A DNA stretch of 64,000 bases from Hahella sp. HNIBRBA332 (lineage in GTDB: Bacteria; Pseudomonadota; Gammaproteobacteria; Pseudomonadales; Oleiphilaceae): the NCBI RefSeq assembly GCF_030719035.1, contig NZ_CP132203.1:124001-188000 (forward strand). The letters are read 5' to 3'. The position numbers were made by a program, and so were the translations under genes. This document shows, piece by piece, positions 8,386 through 16,849 of the stretch (its first letter is position 1; every line of letters starts with the position of its first letter). A model generated the notes under the pieces. The model searched no databases. It had not been told where the DNA came from and worked only from the letters and a program-made list of their open reading frames with translations.

Positions 8386-9461
8386 GACAGATTCTCCACC
8401 GACGCCACCAGTTCACGCCACTCCGTCAGTTCCGGCTTGCCGGGCTTGCGGGCGCCGAACAGGGTGAGCACTAACTTGCGGTCGTGATTGAAGCACTCCA
8501 GCGAGGTCACCACGCCGTCGCTGGTGGGGCGGCGCACCGCCCAGCAGCTCGCCAGTTGCTCTGTATTTAGATGCAGGTTGAAGTCCGGGTCCAGCACGTT
8601 GAACCAGGGGCCGGTGCGTAACAGTTTGTTGACGGTTCCGGTATGGATCTGCACGACGCCATCGTTGCCGACAAAGGCCATGATCTCCAGCTGGCAGTTG
8701 GCGGCGAATCGCAACGCCTGCTCCATGGCGTCCGTCGGCAGACGATGAGCGTATTCCTGGCCCGCCAACTGCAACGCTTCCAGACGATCAATCCCCAGTT
8801 TGCTCAGCATGGCGTTGAAGTGGTGGACGTCTTTCAACTCCGACCAGGGCTGACGCACATCGTCTTCCGTCACCTTGCCGGCATTGGGATAAAGCGGCGG
8901 CGTCTTCGTTTCGGGTACGAAAAACAGCTCCGCATCGCTGGCGAGATGAGCGATTATCCACTGGTCCCAGGCCGCCATATCCGTGTGCTCGGTGGCGTAG
9001 ATCTTGTGCGTCGCCGCTCCGGTGGCGTCGAAAAACTGAATGCTGCGGCGGACCTGTTCGCCCGCGCCTTCTGTTACCGCATAGGCGTGACGCCAGTGCT
9101 TGAAGAAGACACGCAGATCGATCTCGCCCAGACATAAGCCCATGACGCCGGCCGCATTGGCTTTGAAATCATGGTAGACGCCGTGACGTTCGTGCACGGC
9201 CTGGTCGTTGCGGGTCAGCGCCATCACCCGTCCTACAGACTCGATGGACGTCAGCATCTCCGCGAAGTCGCCGCCAAGGGGCTGGACGCGCTGTTCCATC
9301 TGCGTCAGCAACAGAGCCAGTTCGCTCACTCCCAATTGCTCCGCTGCATTGCGGATGCGCAGACGGGGTTGTTCCCGCCGCATTTGCGTCCAGGATTCTT
9401 TCAACCCTTCGGCAGGTTGTTTGATCGCCTCGTCTCTGTTGAGAACCGCTTGAGCCGTCAT
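8382..9461 (-). CDS. hmuS: Cytoplasmic haem-utilisation protein HmuS/ChuS family
   Basis: A 359-residue protein of the HemS/ChuS/HmuS family, which binds imported haem in the cytoplasm and either degrades it or passes it on. It shows the family's two-repeat layout: RVMALTRNDQAVHERHGVYHDF in the first half and IMAFVGNDGVVQIHTGTVNKL in the second. Length fits the family. It sits third in the haem operon, between the HmuY-like lipoprotein gene and hmuT, and its end overlaps hmuT by 4 bases. Confidence 0.92.
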   Translation of the reverse strand: MTAQAVLNRDEAIKQPAEGLKESWTQMRREQPRLRIRNAAEQLGVSELALLLTQMEQRVQPLGGDFAEMLTSIESVGRVMALTRNDQAVHERHGVYHDFKANAAGVMGLCLGEIDLRVFFKHWRHAYAVTEGAGEQVRRSIQFFDATGAATHKIYATEHTDMAAWDQWIIAHLASDAELFFVPETKTPPLYPNAGKVTEDDVRQPWSELKDVHHFNAMLSKLGIDRLEALQLAGQEYAHRLPTDAMEQALRFAANCQLEIMAFVGNDGVVQIHTGTVNKLLRTGPWFNVLDPDFNLHLNTEQLASCWAVRRPTSDGVVTSLECFNHDRKLVLTLFGARKPGKPELTEWRELVASVENLS

Positions 9462-9507
9462 GTGTTCACCTCGTTAATCATGCAATGGTTCCTGTGGAGA
9501 GTGCGGA

Positions 9508-10725
9508 TCAGTTGGCGGCCGGCATAAAACGGATGTTGGGGTGTCCGCTTGCGCCTGCGTCGGAGTAGTAATTGGTGATCTGCAGCTTGTACTTGGTGGC
9601 GTCATCGCCGCCGTTTTGGGTTTCGATCACGTAGACCCGATAGTTGGACCAGATTTTGTGCTGACCTTGCAGGTTATAGGCGTACCAGGGCGAGTCTTCG
9701 AAAATGCCTGCGGTGGCGTCGGCCAGGTAGTGCATGCTGATGTCCGCGCCGGTATCAGACTGCGTGCCGGAGACATAGTTGTTCAGGTCCGCCACAGGGA
9801 GCGGGCCGAATGCGCCGCCGGCGCCGCTGCCGGAGGGACCGCTGTTGGTCCAGAGCGTCCAGTTGAAGCCCTTGATTTCCAGTTTTAGATCCCAGGCCGC
9901 GTTGGCGCAGTCGACGGTTGCGTCTGCATCGAAATCAAAGCACTGGCTGCCGCCGCTGACGGGAACAGAGGCGGCGAAGGTGGCGTTGCTGGTGAAGCCG
10001 GCTGCGTCGGAAGGCTGTACGTCGAAGCTGAAGGTGACATCCAGGTTGGCGCCGGGGTTATAAGTCAGCGCAGTGGCGTGGAAACGGGCGTAGCTGGCGC
10101 CGGAATTGGAGCGCAGCAACCAGCCATTGGCGTCGTTCAGGGACACCGTGTGAGTGGAGATATCGTAGTTATACCAGCCCAGATCCATGACGTTGCCGGT
10201 TCTGTCTCCGGAAGCGGTGATGGCGCTCAGCACGCTGTCGCTGGTGAAGGTCAGGCCAGCTGTGTTCACCGCCGCCAGCAGATGTTCTTCTTCCGAGTCC
10301 GGCGTGGCGTTGAGAAATACGTTGGCGTTGGGATCGCCGCTGTCTGTGTAGAAATCCTGCTGCGCCGCCGCGAGCGCGCCGCGCACCTGTCCGGGGCCGG
10401 AAGCGCCGCCGTTGAGCACCACGCCGGTACGGCGGAAACCGATATGCCAGTCAGTGGAAGAGGCGGCTTCGGCTTCCGTCAACGACAGCGTTTGCCCCGT
10501 GGCGAGGTTGACGTAGGTGTAAGCGTCACGGCTGCTGGCGTCGACGATCAGAGACCTGTAGGCGCCGCCGGAGCCGTTATCAGGCGTGGAGCCGCTGTCG
10601 CCGTTAGTTGGCGTATTTTTATCGGGATCGCCGGAGCCTCCTCCGCTGGAGCAGGCGCTGAGTAATATCAGAGCAGCGGCGATGGCGCCGGATTTGACTG
10701 CAAGGGTGGGGGAGACTGGTTTCAT
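9508..10725 (-). CDS. hmuY: HmuY-family haem-binding lipoprotein
   Basis: A 405-residue lipoprotein. The lipobox LLSAC gives a lipidated Cys25, followed by a Gly/Ser/Asp-rich linker and a beta-rich domain. The segments TDWHIGFRRTGVVLNGG and YNYDISTHTV match the HmuY fold known from Porphyromonas, which takes haem from host or environmental proteins at the cell surface. The frame stays open 151 codons upstream into the receptor gene, but ATG 10725 has AAAGG 7 bases ahead and starts the signal peptide, so it is chosen. It is encoded directly downstream of its receptor. Confidence 0.85.
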   Translation of the reverse strand: MKPVSPTLAVKSGAIAAALILLSACSSGGGSGDPDKNTPTNGDSGSTPDNGSGGAYRSLIVDASSRDAYTYVNLATGQTLSLTEAEAASSTDWHIGFRRTGVVLNGGASGPGQVRGALAAAQQDFYTDSGDPNANVFLNATPDSEEEHLLAAVNTAGLTFTSDSVLSAITASGDRTGNVMDLGWYNYDISTHTVSLNDANGWLLRSNSGASYARFHATALTYNPGANLDVTFSFDVQPSDAAGFTSNATFAASVPVSGGSQCFDFDADATVDCANAAWDLKLEIKGFNWTLWTNSGPSGSGAGGAFGPLPVADLNNYVSGTQSDTGADISMHYLADATAGIFEDSPWYAYNLQGQHKIWSNYRVYVIETQNGGDDATKYKLQITNYYSDAGASGHPNIRFMPAAN

Positions 10726-10814
10726 AACGTTGCCTTTATGTGTTTTTTGGGTGTGTGAGTGGGTTATTGCCATAGTGCTGATTGATAGTGCTGAGTGATG
10801 TCCGGGCGCTGGCG

Positions 10815-12827
10815 TCAGCCTTTGATGCGCACGCCCAGGTAGAAAAATCGTCCTTCGTCCGGGCGGAAGTCGCTGGCGTCGCTGAAATCCCGCTGCGTAT
10901 CCGTCAGATTGTCGATGCCGCCGAACAGGGTGACGCCCCGGGGCAGAGGCTGATTTACCTTGAAATCGAACGTGCTCCAGGACGGCGACTCCATGGAGCC
11001 GGCGATGTCGATGAATTCCCGGGATTGAAACACGCCGTCTAAAGACAGCTGCGTTCCCCAGGAGGCCAACGTGTAATCCGCGCCCAGCTTTACCTGATGG
11101 CGCGGCCGCTTCGGCAGCTCCAAGCCGGTGCGTTTGTCTTCGCTGTCCATCCAGGTGTAGCCGCCGTGAATTTTCCATTCTGATGACAGCGGGTAGGCGG
11201 CGCTGATTTCCGCGCCCCGGGTGCTGGCTTCAGCGATGTTGGTGTAGCGGTGTATGGAGACGCCGTCGCCCCGATCCGAAGTGGCTTCCGGGTCGAAAGC
11301 AGTTTCGATCAGGTCGGTAATGTCGTTGTAGAACAGATTGAGGTCCACGTAGGCGCCCTGATCGCCATAGGCGCCGACGCCTAACTGGTAACTGGTGGAC
11401 TTTTCCGGCTGCAGGTCCGGATTGCCCAGCACCATGTATCCCAGGTGGCTGTGATCGAACACGTAATAACGCTCTTTCAGGTTGGGCACGCGATACCCAC
11501 GGCCTACGCCGCCGCGCAGAAAAACAGTCATGCTGTCTTCGCGCATGAGTTCATAGCGGGCATTGATTTTGGGCGCGGCGTAAGAGCCGAAATCGCTGTC
11601 CCGCTGCAAGCGGATGCCGGGGGTGATTTCCAGACGGTCACTAACGAAATAGTCGTCCTGGAGATACATTTCAATGCTGTGGCGGTCCGTGCCGGCGGGC
11701 ACTTCAATAGCGTCGTCATGACGCTGTTCAAGCGTCTCTTCGAATCCTTCCAGGCCAGCGGAAAGCAGATGGTCGTCATTCAAGGCGTAGGTCCAGTCTA
11801 GGGTCGCCCTGCGGGTCTCCATGCTGGCGCTGCGGCGGTCTTCCTTAACCGCGGTGGCGATGGCGTCCTGGTAGGTGACGTCGTCGAATTGTTCTTGCAA
11901 CAGTCGGGCCTGAAAATCTCCCACGGTGGTGCGCCAGGCGGCGGAGGCGCCCAGTCGGGTGCGTTCGGCCTTTTCCTCTTTGACCTTACGGATTTCCTTA
12001 CCGGCGGCGTCGGCGGAGATACGGTTGTTGAGGTCTTCGCGATAGTAGCCGCCCAGCAGTTCATAGGACTGATTCTGGTCGAGCTTCCAGCCCAGACGGG
12101 CCGACCAGTCGCCGCGTTCGCCCTCGGCGCCTTGCGTGGTCCAGTTCTCCGGGGTGGCGTCGAAGCCGTCGCTGTCGCGACAGTCTATGCTGAGCGCGCC
12201 ATACCAGGCGCCGTCGCGGCCTGATAGTCGCGCCGAGGCGCGGCGCGCGCCAATGTCCGCCGTCTCTCCGCCGATGTTGTCTTTGCCGAAACTGGCGGCT
12301 TCCGCCAGCGCTTCGTAGTGCAGGCCCTGCTCGATATCCCGGGTGATGATGTTGATAACCCCGCCCATGGCGGCGCTGCCATAGAGCGCGGAAGTGGCCC
12401 CTTTGACAACCTCTATGCGCTCAATATTGAGACTGCCGATTTGGGTGACGTCGACGCTGGAGCCGGTGCTGGCGGCGACCGGTTCGCCGTCTATGAGCAC
12501 TTTGACGCGGTTGCTGTCCAATCCCTGCAGCCAGACTTCGTAGCCGCTCTTGCCGTGGATTCTTTTCAGCAGCAGACCGGGGACGTCCTCAAGCGCTTCC
12601 TTGACGTCCCGCGCGTGTTTGCGCTCGATTTCCTCCCGCGTCACCACCTCGGTGCGCACAGGTGTCTCCATCAACAGCTTTTCGCTGCGAGTGCCGGTGA
12701 CGACGACGGTGTCTAGCACCGTTTCCGGCGCTGACGGATTGCCCAGCGCCTGCTGCGACAGTGCGAGAGTGAGAGGAACCGTGAGTGTGACAAGTAGAAA
12801 AGGGTGAGATGTATGCGACACGAACAA
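10815..12827 (-). CDS. hmuR: TonB-dependent haem receptor, HmuR type
   Basis: A 670-residue outer-membrane receptor. After a signal peptide comes a TonB box region, DTVVVTGTR, a plug domain with LQGLDSNRVKVLIDGEPV and VEVVKGATSALYGSAAMGGVINIITRD, and a 22-strand barrel ending in Lys-Gly. The barrel motif YRVPNLKERYYVFDHSHLG followed by GNPDLQPE corresponds to the FRAP/NPDL haem-receptor motif and is closest in form to HmuR. The frame opens with TTG 12827; GTG 12821 is an equally possible start, and no strong ribosome site is seen. It is the first gene behind the Fur box. Confidence 0.9.
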   Translation of the reverse strand: MFVSHTSHPFLLVTLTVPLTLALSQQALGNPSAPETVLDTVVVTGTRSEKLLMETPVRTEVVTREEIERKHARDVKEALEDVPGLLLKRIHGKSGYEVWLQGLDSNRVKVLIDGEPVAASTGSSVDVTQIGSLNIERIEVVKGATSALYGSAAMGGVINIITRDIEQGLHYEALAEAASFGKDNIGGETADIGARRASARLSGRDGAWYGALSIDCRDSDGFDATPENWTTQGAEGERGDWSARLGWKLDQNQSYELLGGYYREDLNNRISADAAGKEIRKVKEEKAERTRLGASAAWRTTVGDFQARLLQEQFDDVTYQDAIATAVKEDRRSASMETRRATLDWTYALNDDHLLSAGLEGFEETLEQRHDDAIEVPAGTDRHSIEMYLQDDYFVSDRLEITPGIRLQRDSDFGSYAAPKINARYELMREDSMTVFLRGGVGRGYRVPNLKERYYVFDHSHLGYMVLGNPDLQPEKSTSYQLGVGAYGDQGAYVDLNLFYNDITDLIETAFDPEATSDRGDGVSIHRYTNIAEASTRGAEISAAYPLSSEWKIHGGYTWMDSEDKRTGLELPKRPRHQVKLGADYTLASWGTQLSLDGVFQSREFIDIAGSMESPSWSTFDFKVNQPLPRGVTLFGGIDNLTDTQRDFSDASDFRPDEGRFFYLGVRIKG

Positions 12828-12840
12828 CCACTATCAACAG

Positions 12841-12865
12841 TTAAATGATAATGATTATCATTTAA
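12841..12865. promoter_or_regulatory. Fur box, perfect 25-bp palindrome
   Basis: Half-site TTAAATGATAAT, a central G and its exact complement ATTATCATTTAA. It contains the classical GATAATGATTATCATT core of the ferric uptake regulator site. It ends the 13-bp leader just upstream of the haem receptor gene, so iron-loaded Fur should repress the whole haem operon. Confidence 0.93.
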
Positions 12866-12989
12866 TAAAAAGTATTCTCTGTCAATAATGATTCTTATTT
12901 ACGTTTGTGTGAATGGTATTATTCACGGAGACGCGGATGTTTTTTCTCTTATCAATCTCCTGAAGACTTTCGGGTCTGCATCGGCGTTT

Positions 12990-13877
12990 TTAAATGAGCA
13001 CTTTGCAAATAACCCGGTTGCCGTCCCCCTCGTATGTCAGATCGTCAAAGCTGAGCAGATTGGCCATGGCGATGCCTCTGCCATGATTATCCGTGGCCCT
13101 TTCCACGCTGATCTGCAGATACTCGCGCCAGTTGAATCCCGGTCCTTGATCGGTGATGGCGACGGTGATGGCGTCGTCGTTTTTAGTGAACTCCACCAGT
13201 ACGCGTTTGTGTTGGTTTTCCAGAAGCTTCTGGCGCCGCTGCACCTCATTCATCCATTCTCCGCGAAGGTTGAGGTCGGTTTTTTCGTCATAGGTGATGC
13301 CAAGGTTGCCGTGTTCCACGGCGTTCACCAGCAGCTCCGCCAAACCGGTGACGACTTTGGGTGGAAAGGGAAACAGATCCGCCAGCAGAATCGACGCCTG
13401 CTCGGCTTCCTCAACGGTGGCGAGACTCAATGTCAGTTGGCGCGCCATATGCCGCAGAGATTTGTTTTTTCCCAGCTCCATCATGAGCTTGCGGGACTCT
13501 TTTCCGAACTCCAGCGCGGCTTTGATGATGGAAATCAGCACTTCTTCTTCATAGGGCTTGGTGAGGTAGTAGTAGGCGCCGGCCTCAATGCCTTCGCGGA
13601 TTTGTCCTGACTCCGCCGCCGCGGTTTGCATGATTACCGGAATATCTTTTCCTCTGGGGTGATCTTTGAGTTGCTGCAGAAAGGCGATGCCGTCCATCTT
13701 TGGCATCATGCGGTCGAGCAGGATCAGGTTCACGTTGAAAAGATGACGCTCCAGTGTCGACCAGCCTTCGGCGCCGTCTGCGGCGGTGATGAGTTCGTAG
13801 CCGGTGTCGGCCAGATAGGCGCGTATCAGGCGCAAATTGCGTTCATCGTCGTCTATCGCAAGTATTTGTTCATGCAT
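12990..13877 (-). CDS. Response regulator with C-terminal RsbW-like ATPase domain
   Basis: A 295-residue protein. The receiver domain at residues 1-120 has the acidic pocket DDD (10-11), phospho-acceptor Asp55 in LLLDRMMPKMDG and Lys107 in LTKPYEEE. A helical linker leads to a GHKL ATPase domain with N-box Asn185 (ELLVNAVEHGN) and G1 box DQGPG at 243-247, similar to anti-sigma kinases such as RsbW. It has no DNA-binding domain. The output may be phosphorylation or sequestration of a partner protein. It lies 23 bp downstream of a histidine kinase gene, its probable phosphate source. Confidence 0.85.
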   Translation of the reverse strand: MHEQILAIDDDERNLRLIRAYLADTGYELITAADGAEGWSTLERHLFNVNLILLDRMMPKMDGIAFLQQLKDHPRGKDIPVIMQTAAAESGQIREGIEAGAYYYLTKPYEEEVLISIIKAALEFGKESRKLMMELGKNKSLRHMARQLTLSLATVEEAEQASILLADLFPFPPKVVTGLAELLVNAVEHGNLGITYDEKTDLNLRGEWMNEVQRRQKLLENQHKRVLVEFTKNDDAITVAITDQGPGFNWREYLQISVERATDNHGRGIAMANLLSFDDLTYEGDGNRVICKVLI

Positions 13878-13900
13878 GCTGAGCGCTCTTGTCCTTGCTT

Positions 13901-16450
13901 TCAGGTGGGCGAGGGCTCCGCTTCCGGAATCAGCGCAATGAAGTCGGCGCCGCCCTGTTCATGGTTGCGGGCGTATATGAGCCCGCGATGAGCTTTGATG
14001 ATTTCGCGGCATATCGCCAGACCGAGTCCGGTTCCGCCTGCGCCGGTGTCTGTACTGCTGCTCTGGACGAATTTGTCGAAGATGCTTTCCAGCTCCGCAT
14101 CGGGAATCCCGTCGCCCTGGTCGGAAACACTGAAGGCGAACACGGGCTCATCCGTATCCATTAAAGATAACTCTAGCAGCATTATGTTGTTTTGCGATTC
14201 ATGGGGAAGGGGAGTTAGTCCTACAATTTTCCTTTGTAGTTCGCCTACATCCGCCAACTTCCAGCAGGGACGCTCCAATGACCCGGCCTCTTGCGCCAGC
14301 TTCGCCAACTTCTCCGCCTTGCGTGCGCTGAGTCCGCCAACCCGTCGCCAGTTGCAGGCGTAGGCGCTGGCCTGGGCTGAGTCCGGGGGCGGGCGAGCGC
14401 CTTCCAGATGGGTGGGAGCGATGACATCGCCTTCCTGAATTAAATAGATGGCGGAATGGCTTTCATCCCAGGGTAACTCTCTGTTCAACTTTCTCAGGGT
14501 GTCGGTCAGACAGTTCTCTTCCTGAAAGGGCCAGTAGGGGAACTCTGCGGCGCTGGATTCATTCTGGCAGGGGGCAGGGGAGGTGAACAGCTCTATGAGC
14601 TTGTCCGGCTGTTGTAAAAGCAGCGCGGCTTTCTCGTTTAATCGCTCCAGCGTCAATCCGTGCAGAGCAAGCAACTCATGCATATCCGGCGTGCGATGGG
14701 CGATGCGCAGGGTGATGCGGCCCTGTTGCGGTGAGAACTTGATCGCATTGCTGAGCAGGTTGCGCAATACCTGGGTCATTTTGGGGCCGTCGCACACGAC
14801 AAGTGGGGAATCCAGCAAGTCTTCGGTATGAATCTGCAGCTCCTTTTTACCCCATAGCGGACGCAGTTCCTTCAAAAGCTTGTCCCGTATGGCGAGGATA
14901 TCCACCAGGTTGAACGTGTAAGTCATGCGACCGGATTCCAGTTTGGCGAGATCCAGTAGATTATTCAGCAACTCCAACAGGCCCTCGGCGCTGGTTTTGA
15001 CTTCGCTGAGATGCTCGTAAACCAGCTCATCTGTATTTTTCACCCGTTTAAGACACAGGCTGGTGAATCCAAGAATGGCGTGCACCGGAGTGCGCAACTC
15101 ATGGGACATGTTGGCCAGGAACTGAGACTTTACCCGGCTGGCGCGCTCCGCTTTTTCCTTCGCGATGGTCAGTTCCCGGGTTTGTCGCTCCAGTTGCTGG
15201 GCATATTCCCGCAACTGCTCGTCCGCGCGCTGCTTTTCAGTGATGTCCTCCAGTATGCCAAGAAGCGTTTCCGGCTCGCCCTTGTCGTCGAAGATGGGCA
15301 CTTTTGTGGTGTGCGCCAGCCAGGTGCCGCGGGAGGTTGTGATCGGCTCCACCTCTACATTCACCACTTCTCCGGACTGCATGACCTGTTGGTCGATACT
15401 GCGGAAAAAATCCACCTCCGCCTTGTTGGGAAATATGTCGTAGTCGGTCTTGCCGATAATATCGTCGCGGTTCGCTTCGAATAACTTTTCCGCCTGACTG
15501 TTCCATATCAAAAAGCGGTAGTTGTTTTTTACGTCCTTGGCGAATACCGCGACGGGGATGTGGTCGATAATGCTGGCCAGCATGTCCTTTTGCACGCGAG
15601 TTTGTCGCTCGGCCTCGCGTCGATTCTCCGCCTCGCTTTCCGCCACGTTTTTAGCGCCCGCCAACAATTGATTGGCCTGCTGCAGACGCTGCAAAAGGTT
15701 ATGCAGGGTGCGTATGAACAGTCCCAGGTCATCGTCGCGATCCTTTTCCGGCAGATTGATGAATTGCGGTTGATCCTGCATGGCGCGCAGATGTCGGGTG
15801 ATCCTTCTGAAAGGACGGATGATGGTGTGAGTTAACTGGAAGCCGGAGCCGAGACAGGTGATGAGTAATACAACGATGCTGATGACAGTGACGCCTTCGA
15901 TAAAACGCAGTCTTTCCTCGATGCTTTGGGAGGAGCGATGCACGTACTGATCGGCAAGCTCTTGTTGCCGGTACAGCAGATTTATCGATTTATCACGTAA
16001 GGGCGATATTTTTTTGTGCAGGATTGTCATGGCGGCCGCTGGCGTCGCGGTCTCCATGGACTGAAACATCTGTTCGCCAAGCAGGGCGATTTCCCGTAAA
16101 TGGCCCTTCAGCTCATCTTCAATGGCTGACGTGTTTTCCATAATGGCCCGGGAAGGAGAGCGGTTTATCAGTTCGGACAGGCTGCGATAGCTTTCCAAAA
16201 ACTGCTTTTGCGCCGCACTGCGGGCGTCAGGGTCTGACTCTATGGGAATGCGCTCCAACATGGCGTAAATGCGCGCAAGCCCCAGCCCTACCTGATCAAG
16301 ATGCTTGAACAGAAGCCTGTCCTGATCAATGATTTTTCTCGACATATCGCTGACGAAATGCAACTGCCAGTGCTGGAACAGCGTCGCCGCCAGCGCGACC
16401 ATTGTGATCAGCAATAGTGCGGAAAGTATTCGGTTGGAAGTTTTGCGCAT
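13901..16450 (-). CDS. PAS-containing sensor histidine kinase with split ATPase domain
   Basis: An 849-residue inner-membrane kinase. Membrane helices at 10-26 and 185-208 bracket a helical periplasmic sensor. Then come HAMP (about 207-262), PAS (287-408) and HisKA with His450 in ANMSHELRTP. The ATPase domain starts normally with the N-box around Asn568, but the G1 box (DQGDG, 777-781) lies 209 residues later instead of about 40. The extra 165-170 residues form an unknown insertion. The G2 segment TGAGGTGLGLAI is intact, so the enzyme should be active. No receiver is fused; the downstream response regulator is the likely partner. Confidence 0.88.
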   Translation of the reverse strand: MRKTSNRILSALLLITMVALAATLFQHWQLHFVSDMSRKIIDQDRLLFKHLDQVGLGLARIYAMLERIPIESDPDARSAAQKQFLESYRSLSELINRSPSRAIMENTSAIEDELKGHLREIALLGEQMFQSMETATPAAAMTILHKKISPLRDKSINLLYRQQELADQYVHRSSQSIEERLRFIEGVTVISIVVLLITCLGSGFQLTHTIIRPFRRITRHLRAMQDQPQFINLPEKDRDDDLGLFIRTLHNLLQRLQQANQLLAGAKNVAESEAENRREAERQTRVQKDMLASIIDHIPVAVFAKDVKNNYRFLIWNSQAEKLFEANRDDIIGKTDYDIFPNKAEVDFFRSIDQQVMQSGEVVNVEVEPITTSRGTWLAHTTKVPIFDDKGEPETLLGILEDITEKQRADEQLREYAQQLERQTRELTIAKEKAERASRVKSQFLANMSHELRTPVHAILGFTSLCLKRVKNTDELVYEHLSEVKTSAEGLLELLNNLLDLAKLESGRMTYTFNLVDILAIRDKLLKELRPLWGKKELQIHTEDLLDSPLVVCDGPKMTQVLRNLLSNAIKFSPQQGRITLRIAHRTPDMHELLALHGLTLERLNEKAALLLQQPDKLIELFTSPAPCQNESSAAEFPYWPFQEENCLTDTLRKLNRELPWDESHSAIYLIQEGDVIAPTHLEGARPPPDSAQASAYACNWRRVGGLSARKAEKLAKLAQEAGSLERPCWKLADVGELQRKIVGLTPLPHESQNNIMLLELSLMDTDEPVFAFSVSDQGDGIPDAELESIFDKFVQSSSTDTGAGGTGLGLAICREIIKAHRGLIYARNHEQGGADFIALIPEAEPSPT

Positions 16451-16502
16451 GCAGGCGTCGCCGGAATTCCTTTACGTTATGACTGTCTGCCAGAATCTAA
16501 TT

Positions 16503-16642
16503 GTTATTAACATGGCAAAATCATCGCCATGTTAATAACCAGGCGCATGGATGCGCCTGCGCGGCGGTTGGCCGCGGAAGACAGGGCCTGACATGTGCAG
16601 GCCCTGTCGTAGCAGACAAATAGAAGGAGTCTATTTGTCTGC
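16503..16642. repeat. Array of five adjacent perfect inverted repeats
   Basis: Five stem-loops follow each other nearly without gaps. Stem A is 16503-16516 with 16526-16539 (14 bp, 9-nt loop). Stem B is 16540-16548 with 16551-16559 (9 bp). Stem C is 16560-16565 with 16571-16576 (6 bp). Stem D is 16580-16590 with 16598-16608 (11 bp). Stem E is 16612-16624 with 16630-16642 (13 bp, 5-nt loop). All stems are perfect and each has a different sequence. The array lies between the kinase start and the divergent chitinase. An 8-bp direct repeat TGTCTGCC flanks it at 16484-16491, with the second copy overlapping stem E at 16636-16643. Confidence 0.85.
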
Positions 16643-16849
16643 CTAATTAATAAATACGCAGAAAATATCAAACAAGTGTAGTTCATACCCAAAGGCTCTG
16701 CGGCGCGCCTCGCGGCTTGATAGGAGTAAACAGGCCATCACCCAAATAGCATAGAAAAAATCATATCTCCGGATGATACCAATTGGCTGTTTAATGTATG
16801 ACCATTGGCGTACCAATAAGGCGAAAATAGACAATGGAAGGGTGATGCG
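16643..16849. other. Chitinase upstream region with CCAAT-like repeats
   Basis: This leader holds the probable promoter of the chitinase. A palindrome CCAATTGG is at 16779-16786. ATTGG-CGTA-CCAAT is at 16804-16817, 41 bases before the start codon. Both include the element TACCAAT, so a regulator binding two sites is possible. GGAAGGGTG lies just ahead of the start codon as the ribosome site. No further gene is seen here. Confidence 0.4.

Noticed and set aside
10726..11178. Extension of the HmuY-like protein by 151 codons upstream
   Set aside because: This stretch lies in another frame of the receptor gene, has Arg/His-rich shadow composition, and ATG 10725 has a good ribosome site and begins the signal peptide.
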